From: Struthidea cinerea | Taxonomy: Eukaryota > Chordata > Aves > Passeriformes > Corcoracidae | Direction of reading: 5' to 3' | NCBI GenBank assembly: GCA_013397865.1 | Contig: VZTI01003906.1 | Span: 194,176 to 258,175 of the forward strand | DNA: 64,000 bases | Shown: positions 12,201 through 23,921 of the stretch, piece by piece | How the letters are laid out: each line of letters begins with the position of its first letter | How positions within the stretch are numbered: the first letter of the stretch is position 1 | Made by a program: the position numbers and the translations under genes | The notes under the pieces: model-generated | What the model saw: only the letters and a program-made list of their open reading frames with translations | Database searches by the model: none | Told to the model about the DNA's origin: nothing

Positions 12201-15200
12201 AATTAAGGTGTGGGTTTGTTTTAGTGCTGCATTTCCACTGCATTCTGTTCCCCAAGTCCCTTGAAGTACATTTGCCCCAATGCTGGTGCACTGAGCAGAG
12301 CTCTGGAGTGGTTTTGTTTATACATTTCTCTAACAGGTGTTTGCTCTCTTTTGTGTTGCATTTCTGATTTCCCAGAGGGCTCTTCCTATCTCAGCTGCTT
12401 ATCAATAAATGCAGACATTATCAATTAATATATTTATGGAAGATTTGGAGCACAAAAGCCATTTAGTGTAGCAGGTTTGAACTCCTTATTGCTCAGGAAG
12501 TCTTGAAAAATTGGCAAAATAATCCCTTTAGGTGAATGTAACATTTCTGCTTTACAGTGCTAGTACTGGATGTGTTTTGAAAACTGGCTGTATTTAACAT
12601 TTCCATTTTCTAGGTGTACCAAATATGTGCCCTTTATTGAGTTGTCAATTTACTGGATAATCTGTGCAGAGAGAAGCTGATTTGGAACAAGTTGCTTCTG
12701 GGAGTTCTAAATTACTTTCCCAAGGCACTTTTATTATCTTATCACCCAGGAAGCAGCGTCTATCAGAGATTTGGGAAAGCAAGCTTGATGTGTATTTACC
12801 TGCCCCCCAACCCTTTCTGAACAGTTATTTGCATTAAATTGCCCTTTTTTCTTTGCCTAGGCTCAATAGATGAGGGGGTTACAGAGGGATTGCCCACACT
12901 CCAAAGCACCTCTGGCACTAACGCTCATGCAGACGATGATGATCGGTATGTACCAACCTGGTGTGCAAAGTGTTCTGCAGCAAGTGCTGTGCTGTAATTA
13001 ACCTCCCCAGCCTTAATCCCAGAATGTTTAGTTGTTCCTCCATCCAGTTCTGTGTGGTGATCAAAGTACAATCAGTGCCTGGAGGGGCAGATGCTTTAGA
13101 AGAATGTAGGTGATGAAAGTCAGACTCTGCTTTCTTGTTGCTTTTTATTTCCTATCTATTTTCAGGCAGCACTGGTGAAGATAGTCATGTTTTTGCTGTT
13201 TCTTCATCATCACTCCTTATTAATAAATTTTAATTAAACCTCTATGTGAAACACGCATGCTAAAGGTGATACACAGCTGCAAAAGCAACAAACTGAAAAC
13301 AAGGACCTAGCCCTGACTTCACCAGACCTCACTACTGCAAGCCACAGAGCAGGCAGAGCAGCCTTAAATCTCTTCTGCCTGTAGCTTCTTACCAAGAGGC
13401 TGCGTGGCACTTGCTGTAAATATTTAGCAGGCTTTTGCTGAGCTGAGCTGAGTGATGTTTTAAGGGAATCCCTTAAAAGGGAAGGCTGGCCGAAAAAAAC
13501 AAACTAAACCGGTGTCTGTTTGGTCAAAGAGACCTCGTAGTTCTGTTAGAGCCAAGTGAGGTACCCCCACATGGCATACAGGGGTGCACACAACTGCTTT
13601 GACTTGTAGTTCTTAGCTATTCCCTCTCTAAGCATATTTTTCCAAACTGGTTTTTGCAGGGGTTTGTAAGACAAGGGGGTTTGAGGAAGAAGTGTGAACC
13701 TTTGGAAGTTATTCCAGAAATTGTGTCAAGAGAAGCTCCCTATAGAGCTAATAACCGAGAGCTGCATTTTCATAGCTCATAAAATCTTTCCCGTCATTTC
13801 CATCTAAAATCTGTCCCACTGTGGGATTAAAAAGGGAAAATAACTGCTTAGATAAGACTTTTTGGATGACATGGAAGATTTTATCTGTCTGCTAACAAAC
13901 CTGAGTATAAAAATAACACCCAGCACTTAAGGGTTGAATTAATAGTAGGAGCACATGTTGCACTAGAACTAATCCAGGCTTTTACACCTGCAATTCTGAA
14001 GTCAAGTGGCACACACATTTTCAGCAGTGGATTATTTCAGAAATTTCCTATAAAGCTGCAGAGCTTCAGCACAAACTGCATAAAAAATTCAAAAGATAAA
14101 AAATTCTTTAAACATGCTGAAAATTCCCACTAAAAGATCTCTTCCATGCAGAGAAGGAAAGAATATTTACCTCCATGCCATGTGAGATCAGAAATCCTTA
14201 TGGGTTTTACAGACTGAGTGATTCTCAACTCCTACAGGAAACTCTTTAATCCTGTATATATCAAGAGATACCTTGTGCTCTCGCTCCTGATAAATTTTGC
14301 AACTGGAACTTTTGCTGCTGAGAGTTCTGCACTCAGAATTCAGATACCCCTTGTCTTCACAGTGGTAGTGACATCCTTTTCCGGAGTAAAGACAGTTTAA
14401 GTGTTGATTTGAAAGAGATGGTGCTAGTTCTTGCCCTCCTGTGCTGATCTGCTCTGTGGATTTTTGTATGATGTCTAGGAAAATGTATTTGTGCGAAGCG
14501 CACATTCCATTCTTGTGGATGTTAGAAGTCCCCAAAATCCAGCATAACCCTGAAGCCAGCCCTCTGGGCTCGAGGTGGAAGCAGAGCAGCAGAAGGATTT
14601 CCTCAGTTAGGAAAACTTTCTGACTGTGAGGAGGCATCATTGTATCTTTTCTCAGGACATTTCAGACATTACAGTTCAGTAAAGCTAAAGTTGCAATGTG
14701 CTGGCCACAGACTGAACACTCAGGGTGAGAGCAGTTCCCTGCTGCCAGTGATGTGTGATCTTTCAGCGGGCTGTGAGCAGGCTGAAAGGGCTATTTCACC
14801 AAAAAATATAGACCTTAATGCTCAGGGAAGGGAAGCCCCAGGTGAGTACAAATCCTGTTGTTCCCATGTTTGTACCAGAAGATTTGTTCTTATTTCACTG
14901 TGCCCTTTAGCAAGTTCCTTGCCTGAGGACTTGGATTAGAGCGCTATAGTTCCTTTGAACAGTTTGCAGCTAGAGGCTATGAAGGAGCAATTAGTCAGTT
15001 TTAAATAAATTACTTTGAAAGTTAAATTGTTCCTTATTGCAGTCTGTGTGCTGTTTTTTGAACATAGCACTGGAGCTGTGCTCATGGAGTTCTTTGAATC
15101 AGAAAAAGAGCAAGTATTGATTCATTAGATTAATATTTTAAACTTAGAAATATGCAGTTATAGATACTAGTATTTGTTCATGGAACTTGGATTGAGATGA

Positions 15201-18200
15201 AAAATTAATTGGCTTTAATTTCATTTGTAAATATCACTGAAGCTGCAAAATACTCCTTTGCTTTTCATTTGCTCAGCTCTTTAAACTCTTCCTCGGGGAC
15301 TGTTTAGTGATTGCAAGTCATCGATATGCTGGAGAAAGTGCCCACGCCTGGAAAATAATGTTCAGTTTGCAGTTGTGCTGAGGCCTGTTGCCCAAAGAAA
15401 CAGGAGTCCGAGCTTATTCCCTGGGTTTGTTCAGATAAGCAGGGTCAGTGACTGTGAGACTTCAGGTGCAGATCAGACACGTTGCTACAGACCCAGAGAT
15501 TTCCAGAATAAATGGAGATTTCAGCAGAAGTGTGACGTGCCAGTCTGTTTCTTCTTCTCACACAAAAGTGCTCAAGGGTCAGATTTTCACCGACGAGGCT
15601 TCTTCAGTCATTTCTCTGGCTTGTTTGTAAATCAGTGCCTTTTTTCTTTGTAGTCTGGAGAACGCTCAGTATCCCTATCAACTCTACATTGCTCCTTCCA
15701 CCAGCAGCACAGAGAGGCCCAGCCCGAACGGTCCCGACAGACCCTTTCAGTGTCCCACCTGCGGGGTCCGCTTCACTCGCATTCAGAACCTAAAACAACA
15801 CATGCTTATCCACTCAGGTAAGAAACACCACTGCTCCCCAGAATTCCTCATTCACAGCCTCGCTGTGCAGCAGTTGGAATAATGCAGGTTTTTTACTCGC
15901 CTGCCAAGTGCTTGAGAGCTGATTTCAGAAAGACTGGGTAAAGGTTTTTCTCGTTGAATGCTTGTTTTGCTCCCTGGAGTCTGACTGATAGTTGTGCTCA
16001 TGGATGATTAGCATTTGTGTGGACTGAAAAAAACCTGATTGCCTGGATCTCGTCAGGATAAGTCATTTTCCTGAAAAAGATCTGAGATGTAATAAAGTAT
16101 ACTTGGCCCTTTTATTGCACTAAAGAAGTAGATTGAATTCTTCTTCCTCTGCCATGTTGTAATTCTCTGCTGTGTTTTAGAGGAGACTTGCAACCGTAAG
16201 AAAGTTTTATCTATCTGTGTCCTTACATTGAAGAATGTTGTATGCCTTTGGATCTCAGAATTTTTGGAGGGATTGCAGGACAACTGAGCTGGTTTGATAA
16301 TCAATTTTGCTCCTGCAGATAGCACAAGCAGCCAGAGGTTTGTGTGAACGTCTCCTCTGGGCCTTGATCCCCAAATTAATTTTGATTTCTAACCAAGCAT
16401 GAACTCCCCAATGCCTTTGCTATTGGTTTTTTCAAGACTTGTCAGCATTATCTGGCAAAAGCATTGACATTTGAGGGACTAAAGGGAATATTGAAGGGTT
16501 ATTGCACTTGGGCACTAAGCCTCATGTTTTAGCATCTCCTGGTTTGAGTCTGACTCTCACCTGTACACAGAGGCTGTGCCGTTCTGGGACAGAGCAGCCA
16601 CAACTGACAGGGTCTGTTTTTTTCACTGTCAGCAATTATTTGTCGAATCCTTTCAAGCAAAATAACCGGATATATGTTTAATATTTTTAAAAGCAAATTC
16701 TGTGGGCATATCAGGTGTGAAATGATCCCAAGCCCATTGTTAAAATCTGACAGCAAAGCATCCCTGGCCAACCTGCCAACTGGCAACCCCTTGGTAAAGT
16801 TGGGAGAGATTTGAATAGCTGGTTTAGAATAATTAACATGCAAAAAAACTCTCAAAGCTTGTAAATGTTGAAAGTGTTTTCACGTGAGCAAAATGGCTAA
16901 AGAGATTTCCCTCAAACTACCAGAGCAAATAGATGCTCTTGGACAGTAGGAAAGCATGAAAAGTTTGAGCTCCACCAGACCATATTCCAGTTTATTAACT
17001 TGTTTTCACATGCTTAACAGGGCATTTCAGTGTAACCTTAACTACAGCTTTCTCTGTCTAAAAGCCCTCAATTAAAAGTTCACCTCCTGCTTTGAAAGTA
17101 AGGAAAGAGTGAAAGACTGGGGGAATTAACAGCCAGGGCTGATGCACATTCAGCCTTTTGAAAAAATCTTTTCTATTCCTTGACAGCCCTATTATGAATA
17201 GAGCTCCATATTCCAGATTCTTACCCTCATGTTTGGATTTTCCCACTTTCTGGAGTTCAGACTTTTTATTAAATCAGAAGGTTTTGGCGACTCAGACTTT
17301 TATGTTGCAATAGTTCTGTTTGTGTCGTAACACACTCAGCCACTGCAACATGTTACAGAGCTCATATGGTTTTGGGTAAGAAATGAAAAATGAGCTAGGA
17401 ACTGAATTTCTAAATTAATACAAGAAAAAAATGAGCGGCACAAAGCTAAACTCTGTGAGAGAGCTGTCTGTCATGCAAAGTTGCCGAAAATTCGTGTATA
17501 GTGTATTGGTTTTGCTTGGCCTGGNTTCTGTTTGTGTCGTAACACACTCAGCCACTGCAACATGTTACAGAGCTCATATGGTTTTGGGTAAGAAATGAAA
17601 AATGAGCTAGGAACTGAATTTCTAAATTAATACAAGAAAAAAATGAGCGGCACAAAGCTAAACTCTGTGAGAGAGCTGTCTGTCATGCAAAGTTGCCGAA
17701 AATTCGTGTATAGTGTATTGGTTTTGCTTGGCCTGGTTTTTTGGTAGCAGTGGGGGCACAGAGATGGCTCCTGTGAGAACCTCCTGGAAGTTTCCACCAT
17801 GTCCAGCAGAGCCAGTCTCTGATGGCTCTGAAAGATGGACGTGCTGCTGGCCAAACCTGGGCCAGTGAGAGAGGTTGGTAATGCCTCTGTGATGACAGAT
17901 TTAAGAAGAAAATCAAAACAAAGTCACAAGGTTTTGCTTCTAGTCAGAGAAGAGGAAGAGGTCAGAACATGTGAGGGAAAACAAGAGGGAGACACCAAGG
18001 GCAGTGCAGGAGGGGCAGGATGTGCTTCAGGTGCCGGAGCCAAGATTCCTCTGCAGGCCGTGGTGATGACCATGGTGAAGCAGCTGTGCTCCTGCAGCCC
18101 ATGGGGATCCACTGGGGATGCAGAGATCCACTTGAGGTCCCTGGGGATCCACGGGGGATGCAGAGATCCACNNNNNNNNNNNNNNNNNNNNNNNNNNNNN

Positions 18201-21200
18201 NNNNNNNNNNNNNNNNNNNNNNNNNNNNNNNNNNNNNNNNNNNNNNNNNNNNNNNNNNNNNNNNNNNNNNNNNNNNNNNNNNNNNNNNNNNNNNNNNNNN
18301 NNNNNNNNNNNNNNNNNNNNNNNNNNNNNNNNNNNNNNNNNNNNNNNNNNNNNNNNNNNNNNNNNNNNNNNNNNNNNNNNNNNNNNNNNNNNNNNNNNNN
18401 NNNNNNNNNNNNNNNNNNNNNNNNNNNNNNNNNNNNNNNNNNNNNNNNNNNNNNNNNNNNNNNNNNNNNNNNNNNNNNNNNNNNNNNNNNNNNNNNNNNN
18501 NNNNNNNNNNNNNNNNNNNNNNNNNNNNNNNNNNNNNNNNNNNNNNNNNNNNNNNNNNNNNNNNNNNNNNNNNNNNNNNNNNNNNNNNNNNNNNNNNNNN
18601 NNNNNNNNNNNNNNNNNNNNNNNNNNNNNNNNNNNNNNNNNNNNNNNNNNNNNNNNNNNNNNNNNNNNNNNNNNNNNNNNNNNNNNNNNNNNNNNNNNNN
18701 NNNNNNNNNNNNNNNNNNNNNNNNNNNNNNNNNNNNNNNNNNNNNNNNNNNNNNNNNNNNNNNNNNNNNNNNNNNNNNNNNNNNNNNNNNNNNNNNNNNN
18801 NNNNNNNNNNNNNNNNNNNNNNNNNNNNNNNNNNNNNNNNNNNNNNNNNNNNNNNNNNNNNNNNNNNNNNNNNNNNNNNNNNNNNNNNNNNNNNNNNNNN
18901 NNNNNNNNNNNNNNNNNNNNNNNNNNNNNNNNNNNNNNNNNNNNNNNNNNNNNNNNNNNNNNNNNNNNNNNNNNNNNNNNNNNNNNNNNNNNNNNNNNNN
19001 NNNNNNNNNNNNNNNNNNNNNNNNNNNNNNNNNNNNNNNNNNNNNNNNNNNNNNNNNNNNNNNNNNNNNNNNNNNNNAGGGGAAGGACTCCTGTCCCGGA
19101 GCAGTAGAAGAAAATCGCAGTGATGGACTGACCAAACTCCCATGCCCTGTCTCCCTGCGCTGTCGGTGGAGGGAGGGAGGGGCTGAGTGGGGGGAAGGTG
19201 TTTTTAGGGCTTATTTTATTTCTCATTATCCTCCTCTGATTCTGTTAGCAAAATACTCACTTTGTAACTTTAAGTTAAGCCTGGTTTCGCCCTTGAAGTG
19301 TTTCTCCTGGTCCTTATCTCAACTCATGAAGCCTCTGTTAATTTTTTTTCCCTCTTTCCTCTGCCCAGCTGTGGCAGGGCAGGATGAGCAAGTGACTCGT
19401 GGGTGCCTGGCATTGGGCCAGCATCAAACCACGACATACAGCAAGGTTCCCACGCAATATAAAGGCTCCCACTGCCCCCTTTTATCACCATTCCTGCTGC
19501 ATTACAGGGGCATCCGTGTGCACACAGTCCCCCTGCCAGAACACTTCTCTGAGGCCAAAGGCAGCCAGAAAAAAACATTGCAATTAAGGGTAGGCTGATA
19601 ATTGCATTGTTGGGAACCAGTCTGGCACAAGAATCTCCCGAGATCAAAGGAGTTCAAAGGCGTTGGAGATGACTGCAGCGTCAGGTCCTTGTTGGCTGTG
19701 CCTGGGGATCTTAACCATGCTCTAATCCATGGGGGCTTGTGTTCAGTTCAGACCGTGGGGAAGGAGCCTCGGGACAGGTCACAGCGATGAGATATGCTGG
19801 AGGTTGTTCCTGAGGGAGCGCAGCTCCGCTCTCTCTAATTGTTTTAAAGTTAACCAGAGAATCTCTTCCTCGAGCAGCGCTTTGCTGTGACCAGCTACAG
19901 CTGCTGTCCCTGTGCTGTAGCACTCGGGGAGGATTTTGCCCATGGCTCGTGGTTACAAAAGGTGAACGTGTTTGCGCTCTCTCTTCCACAGGCATTAAAC
20001 CATTTCAGTGTGACCGCTGTGGGAAAAAGTTCACCCGAGCTTACTCGCTCAAGATGCATCGCCTGAAGCACGAAGGTAAACGCTGTTTCCGGTGCCAGAT
20101 ATGTAGTGCCACTTTCACTTCCTTCGGGGAATATAAACACCACATGCGCGTTTCCCGGCACATTATCCGCAAGCCTCGGATTTACGAGTGCAAAACATGT
20201 GGCGCCATGTTCACCAACTCTGGAAATTTAATCGTTCACCTGAGGAGCTTGAACCATGAAGCGTCAGAGCTAGCAAACTACTTCCAGAGCAGGTGAGGTG
20301 CACAGCAAAAACCTAACAGGGAAACTTGCTTTTTTTTTTTGCCTTTTTTCTTCTTTTTTTTTTTTTCTTAGATCATCATTTCCTGCTTTCATGGCAGCCT
20401 GCTGTGCCTCTCATCAGGCTGCCAGCTAATTCCAGTCAGATTGATTCCTGCTCCACTCTCTGTTGTATCTGATCTGTCTTACAGCATGGGAGCTATATAG
20501 GAGGCCACTGAAGAATCCAGTGATATGCAGAGGCTGGTTCTGGGTTACTTAATTTCTCTTTTCAGTGGTATCTATGGCCAAGCTAACGGTGTGAAGCCAT
20601 AGTGTTCTATACTGGAGTATCTGTGATTTGATATTGATTTGCTATTCAAAATCTTGTACGTAGCCTGTTCACTTTCATAGGGCACAGACTTCCTGCTTCG
20701 TTTTAAGTGCTTGCTTAACTCTGTGGAAAGATTGCATGACTCCAAACCTTCTCCTTTTCCATTTTCTAGATAACATTACTAAATGATTAGACTAATAGGT
20801 TTGGAAATAGTAAGGGCCAGTTGGACATTTATCAGGGCACAAAAGACTTGGCATATCTCACAATTCCTTCAGTCTGATTTGACAAACACGAGGTTTAGCA
20901 GAGCTGGCTGTGAGTTTGGGCTGGAGCAGTGAATGCTGCTGTCATTTAAGGATTTCTTTTGACTGACACATTGCCAGGTGGAACCAAAGCATACAAACGT
21001 GCAGTTGTGTGATATATGTATATACCGGTCCCAAGTACAAACTTCGTGTCTGGTGCTGAAAACTTGCAAAGAAATTTATTTTTATTATGTCCTCATGCTC
21101 TGAAAATACAACTGGAGCGTTTGATAGGTTTTCTTTGGATCCACTCAGCCCTCAGCTGTTAGGAGTACGTAGCAGAAGTGTTGTCCAGAAAGGATTAAAA

Positions 21201-21911
21201 GGAAGTCCTGCTGCTGCTCTGGGGGATATTGTACCTCAGACATGGGAAGGGCCACATTTTGCCAGTGCTAAACTCATTTTTGTTTCTATTTTTAAAGCTT
21301 GAGTGCTCCCTTTTTTTCAATGAGGTTTTCAGCGCCAAATGTGTTCCAGACATTAACTTTCATTCTCATCAAGGTGATACAATCTAATAATAAGAAGTTG
21401 CTGCGTAGGAAATACGGATGTGAAATAGATGCCATTGAGTAAATTCTCTGTGTGTGGAAATGAGAACCAGGTTATGGTGCTTAGTGGAGTATGTCACTGC
21501 CACGGTCTTGGACAATGTGAAATGAGTACCTTTGTTCTCTGTGCAATGCAGTGTGTAGTTTGTGTGATGTAGCTGATACCATGGTGTGAGAAATGACATT
21601 TCTCTTCTGTCCTTTACCCCTCTTCCAGTGACTTCCTAGTACCGGACTACTTAAACCAGGAACAAGAGGAGACCCTCGGGCAGTATGAGCTAGGGGAGCA
21701 TGGCTTTGAAAACAACTCTTCTGTCCAAATGCCTGTCATTTCACAGGTGTCGTCAACTCAGAATTGTGAAAGCACTTTCCCCTTGGGGTCCCTGGGTGGG
21801 TTGGCAGAGAAGGAAGAAGATGTGCCAGAGCAGCCAAAGACTAACGCCACTGCTGAGGGAGCCGCGGGTGACCCTCCGAAACCGGAGCTGTCATCTATTA
21901 CTATCGAATAA
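8215..21911 (+). CDS. ZBTB44: ZBTB44, BTB/POZ and C2H2 zinc-finger protein (five coding exons)
   Basis: The coding sequence is join(8215-9232, 12861-12945, 15654-15817, 19992-20292, 21629-21911), 1851 nt, about 616 residues plus a TAA stop. Every junction is GT/AG and keeps the frame. The BTB/POZ domain is at about residues 21-125 (GHFCDITIRV to SEFMKSSIL), followed by a Ser-rich linker with a basic patch (ESRRKRKSY) and an acidic stretch containing VKVERLSDEEVHEEV. Four C2H2 fingers follow: FQCPTCG near 399, FQCDRCG near 427, FRCQIC near 455 and YECKTCG near 485. The C-terminus is SSITIE. I recognise this as the ZBTB44 (BTBD15) sequence of vertebrates. BTB-ZF proteins form BTB dimers and bind DNA in the nucleus, usually as transcriptional regulators; ZBTB44 targets are poorly known. 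The start codon has A at -3 and G at +4 and begins the MGVKTFTH N-terminus known in mammals. I see no frame break. The third intron carries an LTR and the assembly gap. Confidence 0.96.
9233..12860 (+). other. ZBTB44 intron between the BTB exon and the 85-nt exon
   Basis: Donor GTACGA and acceptor TTTGCCTAG. The intron is AT-rich single-copy-looking DNA; I saw no clear transposon, RNA gene or open exon in it. Confidence 0.85.
12861..12945 (+). CDS. ZBTB44: ZBTB44 second coding exon (85 nt)
   Basis: Acceptor CTTTGCCTAG at 12851-12860; donor GATCG|GTATGT at 12945/12946. It finishes a Gly codon begun in the previous exon and ends two bases into an Arg codon. The product is the acidic linker SIDEGVTEGLPTLQSTSGTN...DDDDR. 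Confidence 0.92.
12946..15653 (+). other. ZBTB44 intron before the zinc finger 1 exon
   Basis: Donor GTATGT and acceptor TTCTTTGTAG. It has a short (GCTGA)n run near 13437 and otherwise unremarkable sequence. I found no gene or transposon with clear ends. Confidence 0.85.
15654..15817 (+). CDS. ZBTB44: ZBTB44 third coding exon (zinc finger 1)
   Basis: Acceptor TTCTTTGTAG; donor CACTCAG|GTAAGA at 15817/15818. This 164-nt exon encodes LENAQYPYQLYIAPSTSSTE, then the first C2H2 finger (C-x2-C...H-x3-H, FQCPTCGVRF to HMLIH). It ends one base into a Gly codon inside the HSG-IKPF linker that joins fingers 1 and 2. Confidence 0.95.
15818..17313 (+). other. ZBTB44 intron, left part
   Basis: Noncoding intron sequence upstream of the duplicated segment and the LTR. 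No exon, RNA gene or recognisable repeat was seen. Confidence 0.8.
17314..17736. repeat. Exact 211-bp tandem copy separated by a single n (probable assembly false duplication)
   Basis: Positions 17314-17524 and 17526-17736 are identical as far as I can read, with one n at 17525 between them. The first copy stops 23 bases into the LTR that continues in full after the second copy. This is what two overlapping contig ends look like when joined without merging. The real genome probably has a single copy. Confidence 0.9.
17714..19436 (+). mobile_element. LTR, TguLTR5/ERVL-like, in a ZBTB44 intron, with internal assembly gap
   Basis: It begins TGTATTGGTTTTGC and ends CAAACCACGACA. It is flanked by near-identical 5-mers, TATAG (17709-17713) and TACAG (19437-19441), which fits a 5-bp target-site duplication with one change, as for ERVL elements. 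It has no readable coding region, and about half its length is N. A repeated GGGGATGCAGAGATCCAC-type unit runs into the gap. The same family appears at 22830-23040, 23060-23921 and 52925-53241. It lies in gene orientation. The family poly(A) signal (AATAAA near GTTAGTAATAAA in the 53-kb copy) reads GTTAGCAAAATA here. Confidence 0.85.
18172..19077. other. Assembly gap (906 N)
   Basis: A run of N inside the LTR, directly after its VNTR begins. Any sequence read as open across the gap is meaningless. Confidence 0.99.
19992..20292 (+). CDS. ZBTB44: ZBTB44 fourth coding exon (zinc fingers 2-4)
   Basis: Acceptor CTCTTCCACAG at 19990-19991; donor AGAGCAG|GTGAGG at 20292/20293. This 301-nt exon encodes IKPFQCDRCGKKF, FRCQICSATF and YECKTCGAMF, three C2H2 fingers with paired Cys and His in place. 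Fingers 3 and 4 have the longer H-x5-H type spacing (HMRVSRH, HLRSLNH). It ends two bases into a Ser codon. Confidence 0.96.
20293..21628 (+). other. ZBTB44 last intron
   Basis: Donor GTGAGG and acceptor CCTCTTCCAG. A T-rich run lies near 20328-20370. No other feature was seen. Confidence 0.85.
21629..21911 (+). CDS. ZBTB44: ZBTB44 last coding exon
   Basis: Acceptor CTCTTCCAG at 21620-21628; stop TAA at 21909-21911. It encodes SDFLVPDYLNQEQEETLG through to SSITIE, the known acidic and Ser/Thr-rich C-terminus of ZBTB44. The frame agrees with exon 4 (AG|T = Ser). Confidence 0.95.
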
Positions 21912-22829
21912 TTCACGGTTTGGTTTAATTTTTGTTCTTTGGAAAGTGCCTGTGTTTGGTCCTGTACATTTTAATTTAATTTTTGTAAACAAAAAGTGGG
22001 GAGATTTTCCCCTTATTACTTTGTAAGCTACGCTTTAAACTGAAAACCGCGACAGATGTTACATTATTTTTCATGACTGAATGATCACTTCTGTGAAAAT
22101 ATTTAAGACTGATTGCACAAAAAAAGATCTTGTCAGAACATCATGGAAGCTGTGATATACTTCTAAAGAAGAACAACTGATTCAGATCACTTTAACTATT
22201 CCTTCTTCCACAGTTAGAGCAGCTCATTAAGTTTCTCTTGCTTCTGCAGGCCCTCTGGTTAAGGGAAAGAAATCAGAGGAAACCTTTTTCAAATGATAAA
22301 CAAAAGGATGCATTGGAGATCATGATTGAACAGTTTTGACTAGTTTTCATTGGATACTTTAATCTTCTGCATAAAGAAGTGACACTTCCTGTATGTGCCT
22401 GCTGTTTTTCAAAGCGCCCACTGTGCCCCTGTGCTTGGAAACGGTGAGCACTTTTGAAAGGAACAGTCACAGACTTCTTCAAAACACATGATCCCTGTCC
22501 ATCCCAGATGAATGCCAGGTATTCCTACTTCTTCTATTCCAGTCCTTTTAGAAACTGCTTGATCAAATAGCCTAAACAGATCTGCCCAGCTAAGGTTAGG
22601 CATGGAAAGTCTAAAGGTGCACCAGGAATTGGGAATGATGGAAAAGTGTATAGCCATGCAAGCCTGACAAATACCTCCTGACCGGATCTGTCTGTAGATG
22701 GGGAACCACAAAGGAAAACGAAGGTTTTTCCTAAACTGAAATTCTTAAACCATGGCCAGATTATGTTCATGGTAGGGACTTGCATTACAGAAGGTCGGGT
22801 GGGGCTGGTATTTGTGAAAATTAAGACCA

Positions 22830-23040
22830 CGCTAGAAAATTCGCAGAGAACTATCTCCCGTGGTAAGGATCCCACAGCACGGCAGAAGAAAGAAACTCTT
22901 TTCCCTAAGCGTACTGAAGAAAGATTTCTAGGAAATGAAAGACTGACCAAAAATCCCATGTTTTGTCTCCTTGCGCAGTCGGTGGGAAAGAGGCGGGGGC
23001 TGGGAAGAAAGTAAGTCATTTTAGTTCATGGGGTTTAGTC
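22830..23040 (+). mobile_element. TguLTR5-like LTR fragment, plus orientation
   Basis: The block with CTCCCGTGGTAAGGATCCCAC, followed by GACTGACCAAAAATCCCATG and TCTCC(T)TGCGCAGTCGGTGG, matches the middle and 3' body of the LTR seen after 19117 (GACTGACCAAACTCCCATG...TGCGCTGTCGGTGG) in the same direction. It is older and more diverged, and its ends are approximate. It abuts an inverted piece of the same family. Confidence 0.6.
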
Positions 23041-23059
23041 TTTTAAAGATAAGCTGTTC

Positions 23060-23921
23060 TAGTTTGGAAGCAACGGTTCTCTTCATCTCTGGAAGCAAAG
23101 GTCCTCTCTCTGTTCCAGTTCCTCACTAGATGACAGCTTTGCAGCATCCACTCGCTCAAGCGTGGGCACTTTTCCTCATGGGCTGCGAGTGCATCTCTGC
23201 ATCCCCCCGTGCACTTTATGAATTACAGGGAAACTATTTGTTGTACCGTAGCCCTCACCACGGCTTGCAGAAGAATCTCAGCTCCGACGCTCGAAGCACT
23301 TCTTCCCCCTCGCTCTTTTCACCGACCTCGGTGCTGCCATGTTGGTTCTCTTCTCGTGTCTTCACCTTCTCCTTTTCTCTGACTCGGGAGAGGGTTGGTG
23401 TCTGTAGGTTCGTTCTCAAAATCTATCAGTTGAAGAGTTTTTATAGAGTTCTACAACGCCAAGAGGGTGATCCTGTCTGGGCTCCACTCGGGGAACTGCT
23501 CGCCATGCCCCTCACTGTTGGCCATGTGGTCCCCACCAGCACCGCAGGGGTCGTGCCAGCCCCACGCCGCCCTGGCCCCGTGGGCACTCCAGCGCTGGTC
23601 CCGGTGGCCGCACGGTCTCGGCCGCGTGGCTGCTCACGGCACCGAGATGGTGGCACAGCCCTGGCCACCATGCCAGGAAGGGGCCCAGCAGGCCCCTCGC
23701 CACCCCTCAGCAGGGAGGAAGAAAGAGAGGAAGAAAGAGAGTTTCCCACACTTTTTTCTTTCTTAAATATGTCACCACAGAGGCGTTACCATTGCTCTAA
23801 TTGGGCTACCAACCTGCCCATCAGTGGAATCTCCAGCGATTGGCTCTGTGCCACACACAGAAGAAGCTCCGAGCAGCTTCTCCCGCCCACTAAAATACTA
23901 GACTGCTTTTAAACTAACACA
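23060..23921 (-). mobile_element. TguLTR5-like LTR, minus orientation
   Basis: Read on the minus strand from about 23921 it starts TGTGTTAGTTT and then gives GAGAAGCTGCTCGGAGCTTC, GGTAACGCCTCTGTGGTGAC, ATATTTAAGAAAG, CGGAGCTGAGATTCTTCTGC and a GGGGGGATGCAGAGATGCAC unit. This is the same order as the LTR at 17714-18171. The 5' half of the LTR is present; the 3' half is lost or replaced by the adjoining plus-oriented fragment. A GC-rich internal segment (23490-23720) lies between the homologous blocks. Confidence 0.7.

Noticed and set aside
17835..19598. Very long open frames on both strands through 18-19 kb.
   Set aside because: They are open only because 906 N are translated as X; the readable ends are LTR sequence.
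22409..23019. Minus-strand frames downstream of ZBTB44 as a possible convergent gene.
   Set aside because: No recognisable domain or splice-consistent exon set; part of the stretch is LTR-derived.
23130..23912. A 260-residue plus-strand frame after ZBTB44.
   Set aside because: It is the antisense of a minus-oriented LTR.
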